From NCBI RefSeq assembly GCF_036186745.1, contig NZ_CP108086.1:4588001-4652000 (forward strand): a DNA stretch of 64,000 nucleotides, in the 5' to 3' direction. Below, one piece after another: positions 1-8,110 of the stretch. This DNA comes from Microbispora hainanensis. Its GTDB lineage: Bacteria; Actinomycetota; Actinomycetes; Streptosporangiales; Streptosporangiaceae. Each line of letters opens with the position of its first letter. Position 1 is the first letter of the stretch. The translations under genes and the position numbers were made by a program. A model generated the notes under the pieces. That model searched no databases. It was not told the DNA's origin and worked only from the letters and a program-made list of their open reading frames with translations.

Positions 1-1
1 C

Positions 2-640
2 CCCGGCCTGGTCTTCGTACCGGCCGAGGGCGGGTTCGAGGAGGCCATCGCCGAGGCGGTCGGCGCGACCAGCGGCGGGCCCATGCTGACCGGCAAGATC
101 CGCGAGGGCTACCTGCGGGCGTCCGGCCGGCTGGCCGAGCGGCTCCCCGTGCTGGCCGGCGGAAGCGAGGTGGACGGCATCACCCCACAGGTCTTCGCCG
201 CCGACCTGGAGGCGTTCGCGGACGGGCTGCCCGAGCTGGCGGAGGAGTGCTTCGGCCCGTCGGCGATCGTGATCCGCTATCGCGACGCCGCCGACCTGCC
301 CGCCGTGCTGCGCCGGCTGCCCGGGTCGCTGACCGCGACCATCCACGCGGCCGGGCCGGAGGAGGCCCGCGATCTCGTGCCGGTGCTGCGGCGCCTGGCG
401 GGGCGGCTCATCTGGAACGGCTGGCCCACGGGCGTCGCCGTCTGCTGGGCGATGCACCACGGCGGCCCCTGGCCCGCCTCCACGGCCCCGGCGCACACCT
501 CCGTCGGCGCGGCCTCGATCAGCCGCTGGACCACCCCCGTGGCCTACCAGGACTGGCCGGCGGATCTGCTGCCGCCGGAGCTGCGCGACGACAACCCCCT
601 CGGCGTGCCGCAACGCGTGGACGGCCGCCTGCGCGTCTGA
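2..640 (+). CDS. 2,5-dioxopentanoate (ketoglutarate semialdehyde) dehydrogenase, C-terminal part
   Basis: The reading frame is open from the left edge, so the gene is truncated and only about 212 C-terminal residues are present. The segment matches the end of NADP-dependent ketoglutarate-semialdehyde dehydrogenases: NGWPTGVAV, then MHHGGPWPAS, a TSVG motif, VAYQDWP, LLPPELRDDNPLG and a final RVDG. This family oxidises 2,5-dioxopentanoate to 2-oxoglutarate, the last step of oxidative hexuronate and aldarate breakdown. The dehydratase (KdgD-like, 5189-6106) and cycloisomerase (9566-10729) nearby supply the preceding steps, which supports the assignment. The catalytic Cys and cofactor-binding half lie outside the window, so activity cannot be judged. 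Confidence 0.85.
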   Translation, partial: PGLVFVPAEGGFEEAIAEAVGATSGGPMLTGKIREGYLRASGRLAERLPVLAGGSEVDGITPQVFAADLEAFADGLPELAEECFGPSAIVIRYRDAADLPAVLRRLPGSLTATIHAAGPEEARDLVPVLRRLAGRLIWNGWPTGVAVCWAMHHGGPWPASTAPAHTSVGAASISRWTTPVAYQDWPADLLPPELRDDNPLGVPQRVDGRLRV

Positions 641-671
641 CACCACCGCGCTCGTCGCCGCGTGTTCGCTA

Positions 672-704
672 CCGCGCCGCTCCCGTTCTGGGGGAGCGGC
701 GCGG
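672..704. terminator. Bidirectional hairpin between convergent genes
   Basis: A perfect 13-bp stem (CCGCGCCGCTCCC pairing with its reverse complement) encloses a 7-nt loop. It lies between the convergent ends of the dehydrogenase (640) and the TetR gene (709). No long T-tract is present, as is usual in high-GC actinobacteria. Confidence 0.7.
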
Positions 705-708
705 ACTG

Positions 709-1413
709 TTATTCGGCCCGCTGTTCCTTGTGCTGTTCCGACCGGTCTTCGGGTCGCTGTTCCGACCGGTCTTCGGGGTGCCGTTCGGGGCCGAGCCCGA
801 GGAGCCGGGCGACCAGGGAGACCTGCTCGGCGTAGTGCCGGACGAACTCGGGGGAGTGGGGATCGGCTCCGCAGACGCCCTCGACGACGTGTGGCAGGGT
901 GACGGGGGCCATGGCGGCGGCCATCAGCATGATGCTCAGACAGGCCGGATCGACCTCGTCCGGCAGCCGGCCCGCCGCCTGCCGGGCGCGGACCTCGTCC
1001 ACGTAGCCCCGCAGCGCCTCGGAACGCGGCGCCTGGTCGGGATCGGTGTGCGGCCCCGCGTACTCCAGGCCGCTCCACGCCAGCAACCGGACACCGTCCG
1101 GGTTGTCCAGCGCCTCCAGCGCGTACCTGCGGATCTGCTCGGGCAGCGGCGTGGCGGGCGACACGAGCTCGCCCTGACGCTGCCGCCAGCGTTCCCCGAG
1201 GGCCCGATAGAGGCCCTCCTTGCCGTCGAAGTAGTACGAGATCAGCTGCTGGTTGACGCCGGCCCTGGTGGCGATCGCGCTGAGCCGGGCGCCCGCGTAG
1301 CCGTGCGCGGCGAACTCGGCCGTGGCCGCGTCCAGGATGAGCCCGCGGGTGCGCTCCGGGTCGCGCTGCCGTTCCTGGGGCTTGGGCGATCTGCGGGGCT
1401 TCGGCGTGGACAT
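709..1413 (-). CDS. TetR-family transcriptional regulator
   Basis: A 234-residue TetR repressor. The N-terminal helix-turn-helix spans roughly residues 20-70 (RGLILDAATAEFAAHGYAGA, then SAIATRAGVNQQLISYYF). A ligand-binding domain with no recognised specificity follows. The last about 25 residues are two tandem copies of an acidic/basic octapeptide (EDRSEQRP / EDRSEQHK) encoded by a 24-bp DNA repeat, a low-complexity tail not usual for the family. The gene diverges from the FAD monooxygenase at 1534, and the shared intergenic region holds operator-like palindromes. It is therefore probably autoregulated and represses the monooxygenase; this is inference from layout. Confidence 0.85.
   Translation of the reverse strand: MSTPKPRRSPKPQERQRDPERTRGLILDAATAEFAAHGYAGARLSAIATRAGVNQQLISYYFDGKEGLYRALGERWRQRQGELVSPATPLPEQIRRYALEALDNPDGVRLLAWSGLEYAGPHTDPDQAPRSEALRGYVDEVRARQAAGRLPDEVDPACLSIMLMAAAMAPVTLPHVVEGVCGADPHSPEFVRHYAEQVSLVARLLGLGPERHPEDRSEQRPEDRSEQHKEQRAE
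732..777. repeat. 24-bp tandem repeat in the TetR 3' end
   Basis: A 22-bp identical stretch (beginning GCTGTTCCGACCGG) occurs at 732-753 and 756-777 with a 24-bp period. It keeps the reading frame and encodes the duplicated EDRSEQ octapeptide tail. It is a small in-frame tandem duplication. Confidence 0.8.
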
Positions 1414-1429
1414 GATCCGATCGTAGCGC

Positions 1430-1497
1430 TGACAGTGTCATCCATCCATTCAACACAATCAACCATCTGATTGACACAATTTTATAGACGGTTGATT
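1430..1497 (+). promoter_or_regulatory. Promoter and TetR operator candidates in the divergent region
   Basis: Three elements are visible between the TetR and monooxygenase starts. TGACAGTGTCA (1430-1440) is a perfect 11-bp palindrome just upstream of tetR. AATCAACC (1457-1464) and GGTTGATT (1490-1497) form a perfect inverted repeat spaced by 25 bp. TTGACA (1471-1476), a 17-bp spacer and GATTAT (1494-1499) make a good sigma-70-type promoter for the plus-strand gene, bracketed by the inverted repeat. This fits repression by the neighbouring TetR protein. The ribosome binding site GGAGG (1521-1525) sits 8 nt before the chosen monooxygenase start. Confidence 0.6.
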
Positions 1498-1533
1498 ATG
1501 GGTGCGACAGGTTCCGAACGGGAGGACGCACCC

Positions 1534-3153
1534 ATGACCACGCCGTACGACGACAGGACCGCCGTTCTCATCGTGGGAGGAGGCATCACCGGCCTGTCCG
1601 CCGCGCTCTTCCTCACCCGCCTCGGGGTCCGCCCGATGCTGGTCGAACGGCATCCGTCGACGGCGATCACACCGCAGGCGCGGGCGTTCAACCCGCGCTC
1701 GATGGAGATCTACCGCTCGCTCGGGCTGGAGGAGGAGATCCGCGGGCGGCAGTCGATCCTCGCCGGCCTTCCGGAGATGATCGGCGCGGACACGCTGGCC
1801 GGCCGGGAGCGCTTCCGCGTGGACCTGCTCGCGCACGTCCGGCCGCCGTCATCGGTCGGCCCGGCCGACTGGGCGATGATCGACCAGGACGAGCTCGAAC
1901 GGATCGTGCGCTGCCATGCCGAGAGCGGCGGCGCGGACATCCGCTTCGGCACCGAGCTGGTCTCCTTCGACGCCGACGACGACGGTGTGACGGCCGTCGT
2001 CCGCGACCTGCGCACCGGCGCCGACCGATGCGTCCGCGCCGATTATCTGGTCGCCGCCGACGGTCACCGCGCCGGCGTGCGCGGCCGGCTCGGCATCGGC
2101 GCGGACCAGCCGGGACCGGTGACCCACGTGGCGTACTTCGTCTTCGACGCCGACCTCACCGCCGTGCTGCGGGAACGCCGGTTCCTGCTGGCCTACCTCG
2201 ACCGGCCGGTCACCGGCACCGTGCTCGTGCCGCTGCGGACCCCCGGGCGGTGGATGCTCGGCGTGCCCTACCGGCCGGGCGAGACCCCCGGCGACTTCTC
2301 CGAGGGGCGCTGCGCCGAGCTGGCCCGCCTCGCGACCGGGGTGGAAGACCTCGACCTCACGCTCGTGCCCCCGGTGCCGGGATGGCCGTGGAAGGTCTCC
2401 CACAGCACGGTCGGCGGGTGGGTCGCCCACCGATACCGGGCCGGGCGGGTGTTCATCGCCGGTGACGCCGCCCACGTCGTGCCGCCGTCCGGGTCGTACG
2501 GCGCGAACACCGGCATCGCCGACGCGCACAACCTGGCGTGGAAACTCGCCGCGGTGATCGGCGGCCGGGCGGGAGACGCGCTGCTGGACACCTACGAGAC
2601 CGAGCGCCGGCCGGTCGCGCTGCTGACGCTGGAGACCGCGACGCGGCACCTCGCCGGTCGCCACGAAGGCACCGGCGAGGACGTCACCGCGATCGACGAC
2701 CTGACCATGATCCTCGGGTACCGCTACGACTCCCCGGCGATCATCCCGGAGACGCCCGCGCCCGAGGCGCCGGCCGAGGACCCGCGGGCGCCCGGCGGGC
2801 GTCCGGGCCTGCGGGCGCCGCACGTATGGCTGGAGCGCGCGGGGACCAGGCTGTCCACGCTCGACCTGTTCACCGGAGCGTTCACCCTGTTGATCGGCCC
2901 GGACGGCGCGGAGTGGGCCGCGGAGGCCCCGGGCCGCGCCGGGCTGGACGTCCACCGGATCGGCGTCGATCTGCGTGATCCCGAAGGCCGGTTCTGCGAG
3001 GCGTACGGCATCACGAGGACCGGCGCGACCCTCGTCAGGCCCGACGGTTTCGTCGCCTGGCGGTCGAAGCAGAGCCCCCGCGGAGGGCGGCCGGGACGCC
3101 GGCTGGAGGAGGTGCTGGCCCGCCTGCTCGCTCCGGACGCCCGCCCGAGGTGA
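1534..3153 (+). CDS. FAD-dependent aromatic-type monooxygenase (PheA/TfdB family)
   Basis: A flavoprotein monooxygenase of about 539 residues. The dinucleotide-binding motif is near the N terminus (LIVGGGITGLSAAL), a DG-type motif is in the middle (YLVAADGHRAGVR), and the flavin GD motif follows near residue 310 (FIAGDAAHVVPPSG). The C-terminal part resembles the thioredoxin-like domain of phenol and polyketide hydroxylases. The ATG at 1534 is preferred over an in-frame ATG at 1471 because GGAGG lies 8 nt upstream and homologues begin just before the Rossmann motif. Such enzymes hydroxylate aromatic or polyketide-like substrates with NAD(P)H and O2; the substrate here is unknown. Divergent TetR control is likely. 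Confidence 0.85.
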   Translation: MTTPYDDRTAVLIVGGGITGLSAALFLTRLGVRPMLVERHPSTAITPQARAFNPRSMEIYRSLGLEEEIRGRQSILAGLPEMIGADTLAGRERFRVDLLAHVRPPSSVGPADWAMIDQDELERIVRCHAESGGADIRFGTELVSFDADDDGVTAVVRDLRTGADRCVRADYLVAADGHRAGVRGRLGIGADQPGPVTHVAYFVFDADLTAVLRERRFLLAYLDRPVTGTVLVPLRTPGRWMLGVPYRPGETPGDFSEGRCAELARLATGVEDLDLTLVPPVPGWPWKVSHSTVGGWVAHRYRAGRVFIAGDAAHVVPPSGSYGANTGIADAHNLAWKLAAVIGGRAGDALLDTYETERRPVALLTLETATRHLAGRHEGTGEDVTAIDDLTMILGYRYDSPAIIPETPAPEAPAEDPRAPGGRPGLRAPHVWLERAGTRLSTLDLFTGAFTLLIGPDGAEWAAEAPGRAGLDVHRIGVDLRDPEGRFCEAYGITRTGATLVRPDGFVAWRSKQSPRGGRPGRRLEEVLARLLAPDARPR

Positions 3154-3208
3154 AGGGCCGGCGTCTCGATAGCCTGGACAACCAGGTGCGAGCATCGGGG
3201 GTCTCGCC

Positions 3209-3634
3209 GTGGCCGACGTGGTTGACCGATACTTCAGTGCGTACAACGCCCACGACCTGGACGAGGTCATGGGGTGCTTCTGCCTCAAGCCCGTCGCGGT
3301 GGGGCCGGGCGGCCCGGTGGAGGGCCGTTCGGAGGTGGCGTCCTACCACACCGCGATCTGGAGCGCGTTCCCCGACCTGCACGTCACGGTGTTGCGGAAG
3401 GTCGTGGAGGGCGACGTCGCGGCGGTCACCACGGTGGGGACCGGCAGGCACACCGGGCCCTTCCCGCTCACCACGGGTGAGGAGCTCCACGGCTCCTGGC
3501 GGTACGTCAGCGTGCGGTGCGGCTGGTTCTTCACCGTGCAGGACGGCCTGATCGTCGACCAGCAGATCTTCTTCGACCAGCTTGAGCTGTATCTCCAGCT
3601 CGGGCTGCCGCTGTCCCGCCTCGGCCCGCCCTGA
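3209..3634 (+). CDS. SnoaL-like / NTF2-fold protein
   Basis: A 141-residue small protein beginning with GTG (VADVVDRYFSAYNAHDLDEV). The pattern of an N-terminal Y/F-rich helix, a central SAFPDLHVTV segment and a C-terminal IFFDQLEL strand is typical of SnoaL-like polyketide-cyclase and ester-cyclase folds. Family members act on aromatic polyketides, or as isomerases or hydrolases, and many have unknown substrates. It follows the monooxygenase by 55 bp on the same strand and may act on its product, but no other biosynthetic gene is adjacent. The start is weakly supported: a G-rich stretch lies 6-12 nt upstream. Confidence 0.7.
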   Translation: MADVVDRYFSAYNAHDLDEVMGCFCLKPVAVGPGGPVEGRSEVASYHTAIWSAFPDLHVTVLRKVVEGDVAAVTTVGTGRHTGPFPLTTGEELHGSWRYVSVRCGWFFTVQDGLIVDQQIFFDQLELYLQLGLPLSRLGPP

Positions 3635-3697
3635 CGAGGGTGCGCGCGGCTCCTCCGCACGCGGCCCCTCCGCACACCGCCTCCGCACACCGCCTCT

Positions 3698-3762
3698 GCA
3701 CGCGGCTTCTGCACGCGGCTTCTGCACGCGGCTTCTGCACGCGGCTTCTGCACGCGGCCCCT
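3698..3762. repeat. 13-bp tandem repeats, five copies
   Basis: The unit GCACGCGGCTTCT occurs four times perfectly from 3698 to 3749 and a fifth time with changes at 3750-3762. Related CCGCACAC units precede it from about 3656. The array is outside genes, between the SnoaL-like gene and the pectate lyase. Confidence 0.85.
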
Positions 3763-3784
3763 GTGCGCGCGCACAGGGGCCGCG
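3753..3784. terminator. 32-bp perfect palindrome, bidirectional terminator candidate
   Basis: A perfect palindrome with 16-nt arms (CGCGGCCCCTGTGCGC followed directly by its complement) lies between convergent genes ending at 3634 and 3831. It begins inside the last unit of the 13-bp repeat array. It has no loop, so it would form a hairpin only by opening central base pairs. Confidence 0.6.
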
Positions 3785-3830
3785 CGCCTGGCACGCACAG
3801 TCGCGTACAGGGGTCGCGCGCCGCCGGCCG

Positions 3831-5132
3831 TCAGTGGATCTCGCCGGCCCCGGCGTGCCGGGAGACCTCCCTGCGCACGCTCGCGGCGGGGTCGATCCCC
3901 GTGTGCAGGGCCGGCGTCCAGCCCGCGTCGGCGCCGAGGTCGGGGTCGTTCTTCGCGTTGTAGACGGAGACCAGGTCGATCGGCGTCTCCTTGCCGCCGA
4001 CCCGCAGCAGGTTGCCCTTGGCCGTCAGCGTCGTGCCGCCCCAGTTGTAGAGCAGGTCGGCCGGGTCGACGCTCCGGCTCAGCCGGAAGTAGTTGTTCTC
4101 GGCGTAGATCTGCGACTCCACGCCCACGCCCAGCGCGTACTCGAAGGGCTCGGCGTCGGGCACCTGGTAGTAGTTGTTGTAGACGTGCACCTTGCCGAAC
4201 CGCACGCGGGGCAGCCGCTGCAGGTTTCCGGAGAACTCGTTGTGGTGCACGGTGACGCTGAGCTTGCCCCGGTCGGTCGCGGGGTTGTTGGTCGAGCCGA
4301 TCAGCATGGTCTTGTCGTGGTCGGAGAACTTGTTCCACGACACGGTCACGAAGTCGGAGCCGTTGGTGATGTCGGCCTGCCCGTCGTGCACCTGGTACGG
4401 CCGCCCGAAGTAGAGCGGCTGGTCGGAGTCGGGGTTGTCCCCATCGGTGAAGGTGTTGTGGTCGATCCAGACGTGGGTCGAGCCGGTGACCGAGATGTTG
4501 TCGTAGAGCGAGTTCCAGTTGCCCTCGTCGCCGTCGGTGGGGTCCCACTGGGGGAAGCAGTCGGCCGCGTCCTCGAAACGGATGTTGCGGATGATGACGT
4601 TGTCGGCCTTGTCCACGTGCAGGTTGACGTGCCGGATGGTCGCTCCCGGCAGGCCTGCGATGGTGGTGTCGGACGGCACCTTGAGCTTGATGTACTTCGT
4701 CTGCGCAGCGGCGGAGGCGGCCCGCGCGTCCTCCATGGGCCCGGACGGCTCGGTGTCGCGTCCCCACACCGCCGGGTCGTACGCCGCGAGGTAGCCGGCC
4801 AGGGTGTAGCCGCCGGTGGCGAAGTCGGCGCAGGTCTTGTCGACGTCGATGACGCCCTTGACATAGATGATGCGGGGGCCGGGGGAGGCGAGCGCCGCGG
4901 CCAGGCCCGCGCGGTCGGTGACCACGTGGACGTTCGACGCGGGGGCCGCCGCGCCGCCGGTGGTGCCCGTGCCGGACGAGGCCCAGCCGTCGCCCGAGGG
5001 CAGCGTCTGCCGCCCGATGTCGGCCGGCTTCCCGGCGGGCGGGGTGACCGCTCCGGCGGGGCCCGCTCCCAGCACGGGGACGGCGGCCGTGATCGCGAGG
5101 GCGGCCGACAGGAGTAGGGATCTTCCGGGCAT
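3831..5132 (-). CDS. Secreted pectate lyase (PL1 family)
   Basis: A 433-residue protein cleaving alpha-1,4-galacturonan by beta-elimination outside the cell. Residues 1-28 form a Sec signal peptide (RSLLLSAALAITAAVPVLGA, cut near AGA). The parallel beta-helix body carries family hallmarks: NVIIRNIRFEDAADCFPQWD, the HVWIDHNTF strand, and LPRVRFGKVHVYNNYY with the catalytic-type Arg. The start at 5132 is supported by a GGAG box about 7 nt upstream, and the much longer open frame upstream is antisense to another gene. It lies 56 bp downstream of kdgD on the same strand, so the two are probably co-transcribed. Its products, unsaturated oligogalacturonides, are plausible substrates for the divergent ABC importer. 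Confidence 0.9.
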   Translation of the reverse strand: MPGRSLLLSAALAITAAVPVLGAGPAGAVTPPAGKPADIGRQTLPSGDGWASSGTGTTGGAAAPASNVHVVTDRAGLAAALASPGPRIIYVKGVIDVDKTCADFATGGYTLAGYLAAYDPAVWGRDTEPSGPMEDARAASAAAQTKYIKLKVPSDTTIAGLPGATIRHVNLHVDKADNVIIRNIRFEDAADCFPQWDPTDGDEGNWNSLYDNISVTGSTHVWIDHNTFTDGDNPDSDQPLYFGRPYQVHDGQADITNGSDFVTVSWNKFSDHDKTMLIGSTNNPATDRGKLSVTVHHNEFSGNLQRLPRVRFGKVHVYNNYYQVPDAEPFEYALGVGVESQIYAENNYFRLSRSVDPADLLYNWGGTTLTAKGNLLRVGGKETPIDLVSVYNAKNDPDLGADAGWTPALHTGIDPAASVRREVSRHAGAGEIH

Positions 5133-5188
5133 GACTGTCTCCGTTCCGCGGTCGCTCCCCCGAGACGAGTCGTACGTGTCGCCGGCGC

Positions 5189-6106
5189 TCAGGCCGGATC
5201 GGGCGACCGCTCCAGTTCTTCGAGAAGGGCGAGGCCGCGGCCGATCAGCCCGGCGAGCCTGTCGAGGTGCTCGGGGCTGGGATCGGACAGCGGCCGGCGG
5301 ACGGGTCCCACGTCCAGACCACGCAGGCGAACGCCCGCCTTGATGAGCGAGACGGCGTACCCCGGGCCCTCGTTGCGGAGGTCGACCAGGGGACGGTAGA
5401 AGCCCTCGATCAGACGGTTCGCGACGTCGTCGCGGCCGTCCCGCATCGCCCGGTAGCAGGCGAGCGCGAGGTCGGGGAGGAAACAGAAGACGGCGGAGGA
5501 GTAGCGGACCACTCCGAGGTCCCGGTACGCGAGCTGGGACAGCTCCGCCGTCGGCAGGCCGTTGAAGTAGAGCATTTCCGGCGGGGCGGCCTCGATGATC
5601 CGGCGCAGGAGGCCGAGGTCGCCGTAGCCGTCCTTGAGCCCGATGACGCCCGGGTGTCGCGCGAGCGCCGCGACCGTCTCCGGCTCGAAGATCGCGTTGT
5701 CCCGCTGGTAGAGGATGATCGGCAGCCGGGCGCCGTCGGCGAGTGCCTCGTAGTGGCGGCGCAGGCCGTCCTGGCCCGCCTGCAGGAGGTAGGGCGGCAG
5801 CGCGAGCAGGGCCGACGCCCCGCCGTCCTCGGCCGCCCTGGCGAACTCCAGGGCCATCGCGGTGCCGTAGCCGGTGCCGGCGACCACCGGGACGCGCCCG
5901 GCCGCCTCCTCGACGGCCGCGGCCACGCAGGCGGCGTAGTCGCGCAGGCTGAGCGTGGGGAACTCGCCGGTGCCACAGCAGGCGAACACCGCTCCGCATC
6001 CCGCCTCGACACCCTGCCGCACGTGCCGGCGGAACACCTCGAGGTCGAGCCGCTCCTCCTCGTCGCAGGGCGTGACCGGGAAGAACAGCAGGCCGTCGAT
6101 TGTCAC
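5189..6106 (-). CDS. kdgD: 5-dehydro-4-deoxyglucarate dehydratase (KdgD-like, DHDPS superfamily)
   Basis: A 305-residue TIM-barrel aldolase-class enzyme. KdgD converts 5-dehydro-4-deoxy-D-glucarate to 2,5-dioxopentanoate, CO2 and water. Family marks seen are LLFFPVTPC at the start, CCGTGEFPTLS, VAGTGYGTA, ILYQRDNA (with the Tyr of the family) and IGLKDGYGD, whose Lys should form the Schiff base. The GTG at 6106 has GGAGGA about 6 nt upstream. It leads the minus-strand kdgD-pectate lyase unit and diverges from the ABC importer operon. Its product is the substrate of the dehydrogenase fragment at the left edge, so the annotation is context-consistent. Confidence 0.88.
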   Translation of the reverse strand: MTIDGLLFFPVTPCDEEERLDLEVFRRHVRQGVEAGCGAVFACCGTGEFPTLSLRDYAACVAAAVEEAAGRVPVVAGTGYGTAMALEFARAAEDGGASALLALPPYLLQAGQDGLRRHYEALADGARLPIILYQRDNAIFEPETVAALARHPGVIGLKDGYGDLGLLRRIIEAAPPEMLYFNGLPTAELSQLAYRDLGVVRYSSAVFCFLPDLALACYRAMRDGRDDVANRLIEGFYRPLVDLRNEGPGYAVSLIKAGVRLRGLDVGPVRRPLSDPSPEHLDRLAGLIGRGLALLEELERSPDPA

Positions 6107-6345
6107 CGGCTTCCTCCGTCATCCATCTGAACGTGATTCATATTCGTGAACACCGGGACCGTACGGCGCGCGGCGGCGCGCGGTCAAGACGCGCACCCCG
6201 AAGAGAGCGAATGTTTCGAATAGGACACGGATCCTTGACAGGGATGCGGCCCGAACATCACCGTGGATCCGTCCACGTTTGTGAACCACGTTCAGGAATA
6301 TGTCTTGGCTGTGGTTCCGGCAAGAGTCGCAGAGGAGATGCGCCG
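6107..6345. promoter_or_regulatory. Divergent control region with paired inverted operator candidates
   Basis: This 239-bp intergenic region separates kdgD (minus) from the importer operon (plus). CATATTCGTGAAC (6139-6151) recurs as its reverse complement, with one mismatch, at 6290-6302. TGAACGTG (6128-6135) and CACGTTCA (6287-6294) are also exact reverse complements. Each transcription unit therefore has the same element facing it. A TTGACA hexamer is at 6235-6240 without a clear -10. The IclR protein encoded at 10761 is the obvious candidate binder. GAGGAG (6332-6337) is the ribosome binding site of the first permease. Confidence 0.6.
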
Positions 6346-7212
6346 GTGACGACGATGCGCCGCAAGGCCGTGCCGTACCTGCTGATCTCGCCGACGGTCG
6401 CGCTCATCGCCGCGTTTCTCGTCTACCCGATCGCCAGCGTCGCGTACTACAGCCTGCAGCACCGCAACCTCACCCGGCCATGGGCGGACGGCTTCGCCGG
6501 GCTCGGCAACTTCCGGCAGATGCTGTTCGAGGACGAGGTCTTCTGGCACAGCCTCGGGTTCACCGCCAAATGGGTGGTCGCCGAGATCGGCCTCCAGCTG
6601 ATCCTCGGGCTGGCCCTGGCCCTCATCGTCAATGAAAGTTTCATCGGACGGGGGCTCGCCCGGTCGCTGGTCTTCTCGCCCTGGGCAGTCTCCGGAGTGC
6701 TGACGACGGGCATCTGGATCCTGCTCTACACGCCGAGCACCGGCGTGCTGCGCTTCCTCGGGCAGCCCGAGGCGGCGGTCCTCGGCAACCCCGACACGGT
6801 CTTCCCCGCCGTGGTGGTGACCGAGTTGTGGCGCGGCGTGCCGTTCTTCGCGATCCTCCTGCTCGCCGGCCTGCAGGGCATCCCCGGCGAGCTCTACGAG
6901 GCGGCGGCGGTGGACGGCGCCGGGCGCGTCAGGCGCTTCCTCCACGTCACGCTGCCGCACCTGCGGGACGCGATCGTGCTGGCCACGCTGCTGCGCGGGG
7001 TCTGGGAGTTCAACAACGTCGACCTCCTCTACACCCTCACCGGCGGCGGCCCGGCGCAGGTCACGACCACGCTGCCGCTGTACGTCGCCCAGCGGGCGGT
7101 CGACTCCAAGGACTTCGGGTACGGCTCGGCGCTGACGATGGCGGGCTTCGTGATCCTGCTGTTCTGCTCCATCCTCTACCTCCGGCTCAGCCGGTTCGGC
7201 GGGGAACGATGA
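6346..7212 (+). CDS. ABC sugar importer permease (MalF-type)
   Basis: A 288-residue inner-membrane permease of a CUT1-type carbohydrate importer. About six transmembrane helices are seen, beginning with YLLISPTVALIAAFLVYPIA. The cytoplasmic EAA loop is ELYEAAAVDGAGRVRRFLHV. The GTG at 6346 is chosen because GAGGAG lies 8 nt upstream; the longer open frame runs back through the operator region. No ATPase gene is nearby, as is usual for CUT1 systems that share a common MsiK-type ATPase. The context of pectate lyase and aldarate enzymes suggests oligogalacturonide, uronate or aldarate transport (inference). Confidence 0.88.
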   Translation: MTTMRRKAVPYLLISPTVALIAAFLVYPIASVAYYSLQHRNLTRPWADGFAGLGNFRQMLFEDEVFWHSLGFTAKWVVAEIGLQLILGLALALIVNESFIGRGLARSLVFSPWAVSGVLTTGIWILLYTPSTGVLRFLGQPEAAVLGNPDTVFPAVVVTELWRGVPFFAILLLAGLQGIPGELYEAAAVDGAGRVRRFLHVTLPHLRDAIVLATLLRGVWEFNNVDLLYTLTGGGPAQVTTTLPLYVAQRAVDSKDFGYGSALTMAGFVILLFCSILYLRLSRFGGER

Positions 7213-7231
7213 AGAGGCGAGGGGTTTCGCG

Positions 7232-8110
7232 ATGAGCGCCGACGTCATGACCCGCCCGCGCACGCGAGCGTTGCCCCAGGGGGCCCGCAGGCGGAGGAGA
7301 CGCGATCCCGGCCGTGTGCTGCGGCTCTACGTCCCTCTCGGGCTGTATCTGGTCTTCACCCTCGTGCCGTTCTACTGGATGCTCGTGTTCGCCCTCCGGC
7401 CGGCCGGTTCGACCGACCCGGTGCCGTGGCCGATCACGTTCGAGCACTTCGAGACCGTCTGGAACGACATCGGCTACGCGGTGTTCTTCAAGAACAGCGT
7501 GATCGTCGGGGTCTGGTCGCTGCTGGTCACCACGGTCATCGCGGTCATGGGCGGCTACGCCCTGTCGCGCTACCGGTTCCGCGGCCGGAGCCTGTTCATG
7601 GTCGTGCTGCTGTGCACCCAGTTCATCCCCGGCGCGATGATGCTGATCCCGCTGTTCTCGATCTTCAAGTCGCTCGGCCTGATCAACAGCCTGGCCAGCC
7701 TCATCGTCGCCGACACCGTCTTCAACCTGCCCTTGTCGATCATCCTGATGAGCGGGTTCATCTCGGCCGTGCCGTTCACGGTCGAGGAGGCCGCGATGGT
7801 CGACGGCTGCACCCGGTTCCGCGGCTTCCTCGCGATCGTGCTGCCGCAGCTGCGGCCCGGCCTGATCGCCGTGGGGTCGTTCGCCTTCATCCACACGTGG
7901 AACAACTTCCTGTTCGCGCTGATGTTCGTCAGCAAGCAGGACAGCTTCACGATCCCGGTCGGGCTCAGCTACACGATCGGGGAGTACAGCGCCGACTTCG
8001 GGGCCCTGGCGGCCGGGGGCGTCGTCGCCGCCCTGCCGGTGGTCTGCGTGTTCGCAGTGGTCCAGCGCTATCTCGTGCACGGCATCAGCGCCGGCGCCGT
8101 CAAGGGATAG
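7232..8110 (+). CDS. ABC sugar importer permease (MalG-type)
   Basis: A 292-residue second permease of the same importer, 19 bp after the first. It has an Arg-rich cytoplasmic N terminus, about six helices, and the MalG-type EAA loop EEAAMVDGCTRFRGFLAIVL. It ends in AGAVKG, the common end of MalG-like permeases. GAGG boxes precede the ATG. Its stop codon lies within the first copy of a tandem duplication (8099-8148), so the second copy repeats the terminal codons after the stop. Confidence 0.88.
   Translation: MSADVMTRPRTRALPQGARRRRRRDPGRVLRLYVPLGLYLVFTLVPFYWMLVFALRPAGSTDPVPWPITFEHFETVWNDIGYAVFFKNSVIVGVWSLLVTTVIAVMGGYALSRYRFRGRSLFMVVLLCTQFIPGAMMLIPLFSIFKSLGLINSLASLIVADTVFNLPLSIILMSGFISAVPFTVEEAAMVDGCTRFRGFLAIVLPQLRPGLIAVGSFAFIHTWNNFLFALMFVSKQDSFTIPVGLSYTIGEYSADFGALAAGGVVAALPVVCVFAVVQRYLVHGISAGAVKG

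Noticed and set aside
1849-3288. 479-codon minus-strand frame opposite the monooxygenase
   Set aside because: Shadow of a clearly recognisable FAD monooxygenase; no domain signature of its own.
3698-3762. CRISPR-like array
   Set aside because: Units of 13 bp are directly adjacent with no unique spacers and no cas genes are present.
6100-6345. N-terminal extension of the first permease back to 6100
   Set aside because: It would run through the operator region and start inside kdgD; the GTG at 6346 has a proper ribosome binding site.
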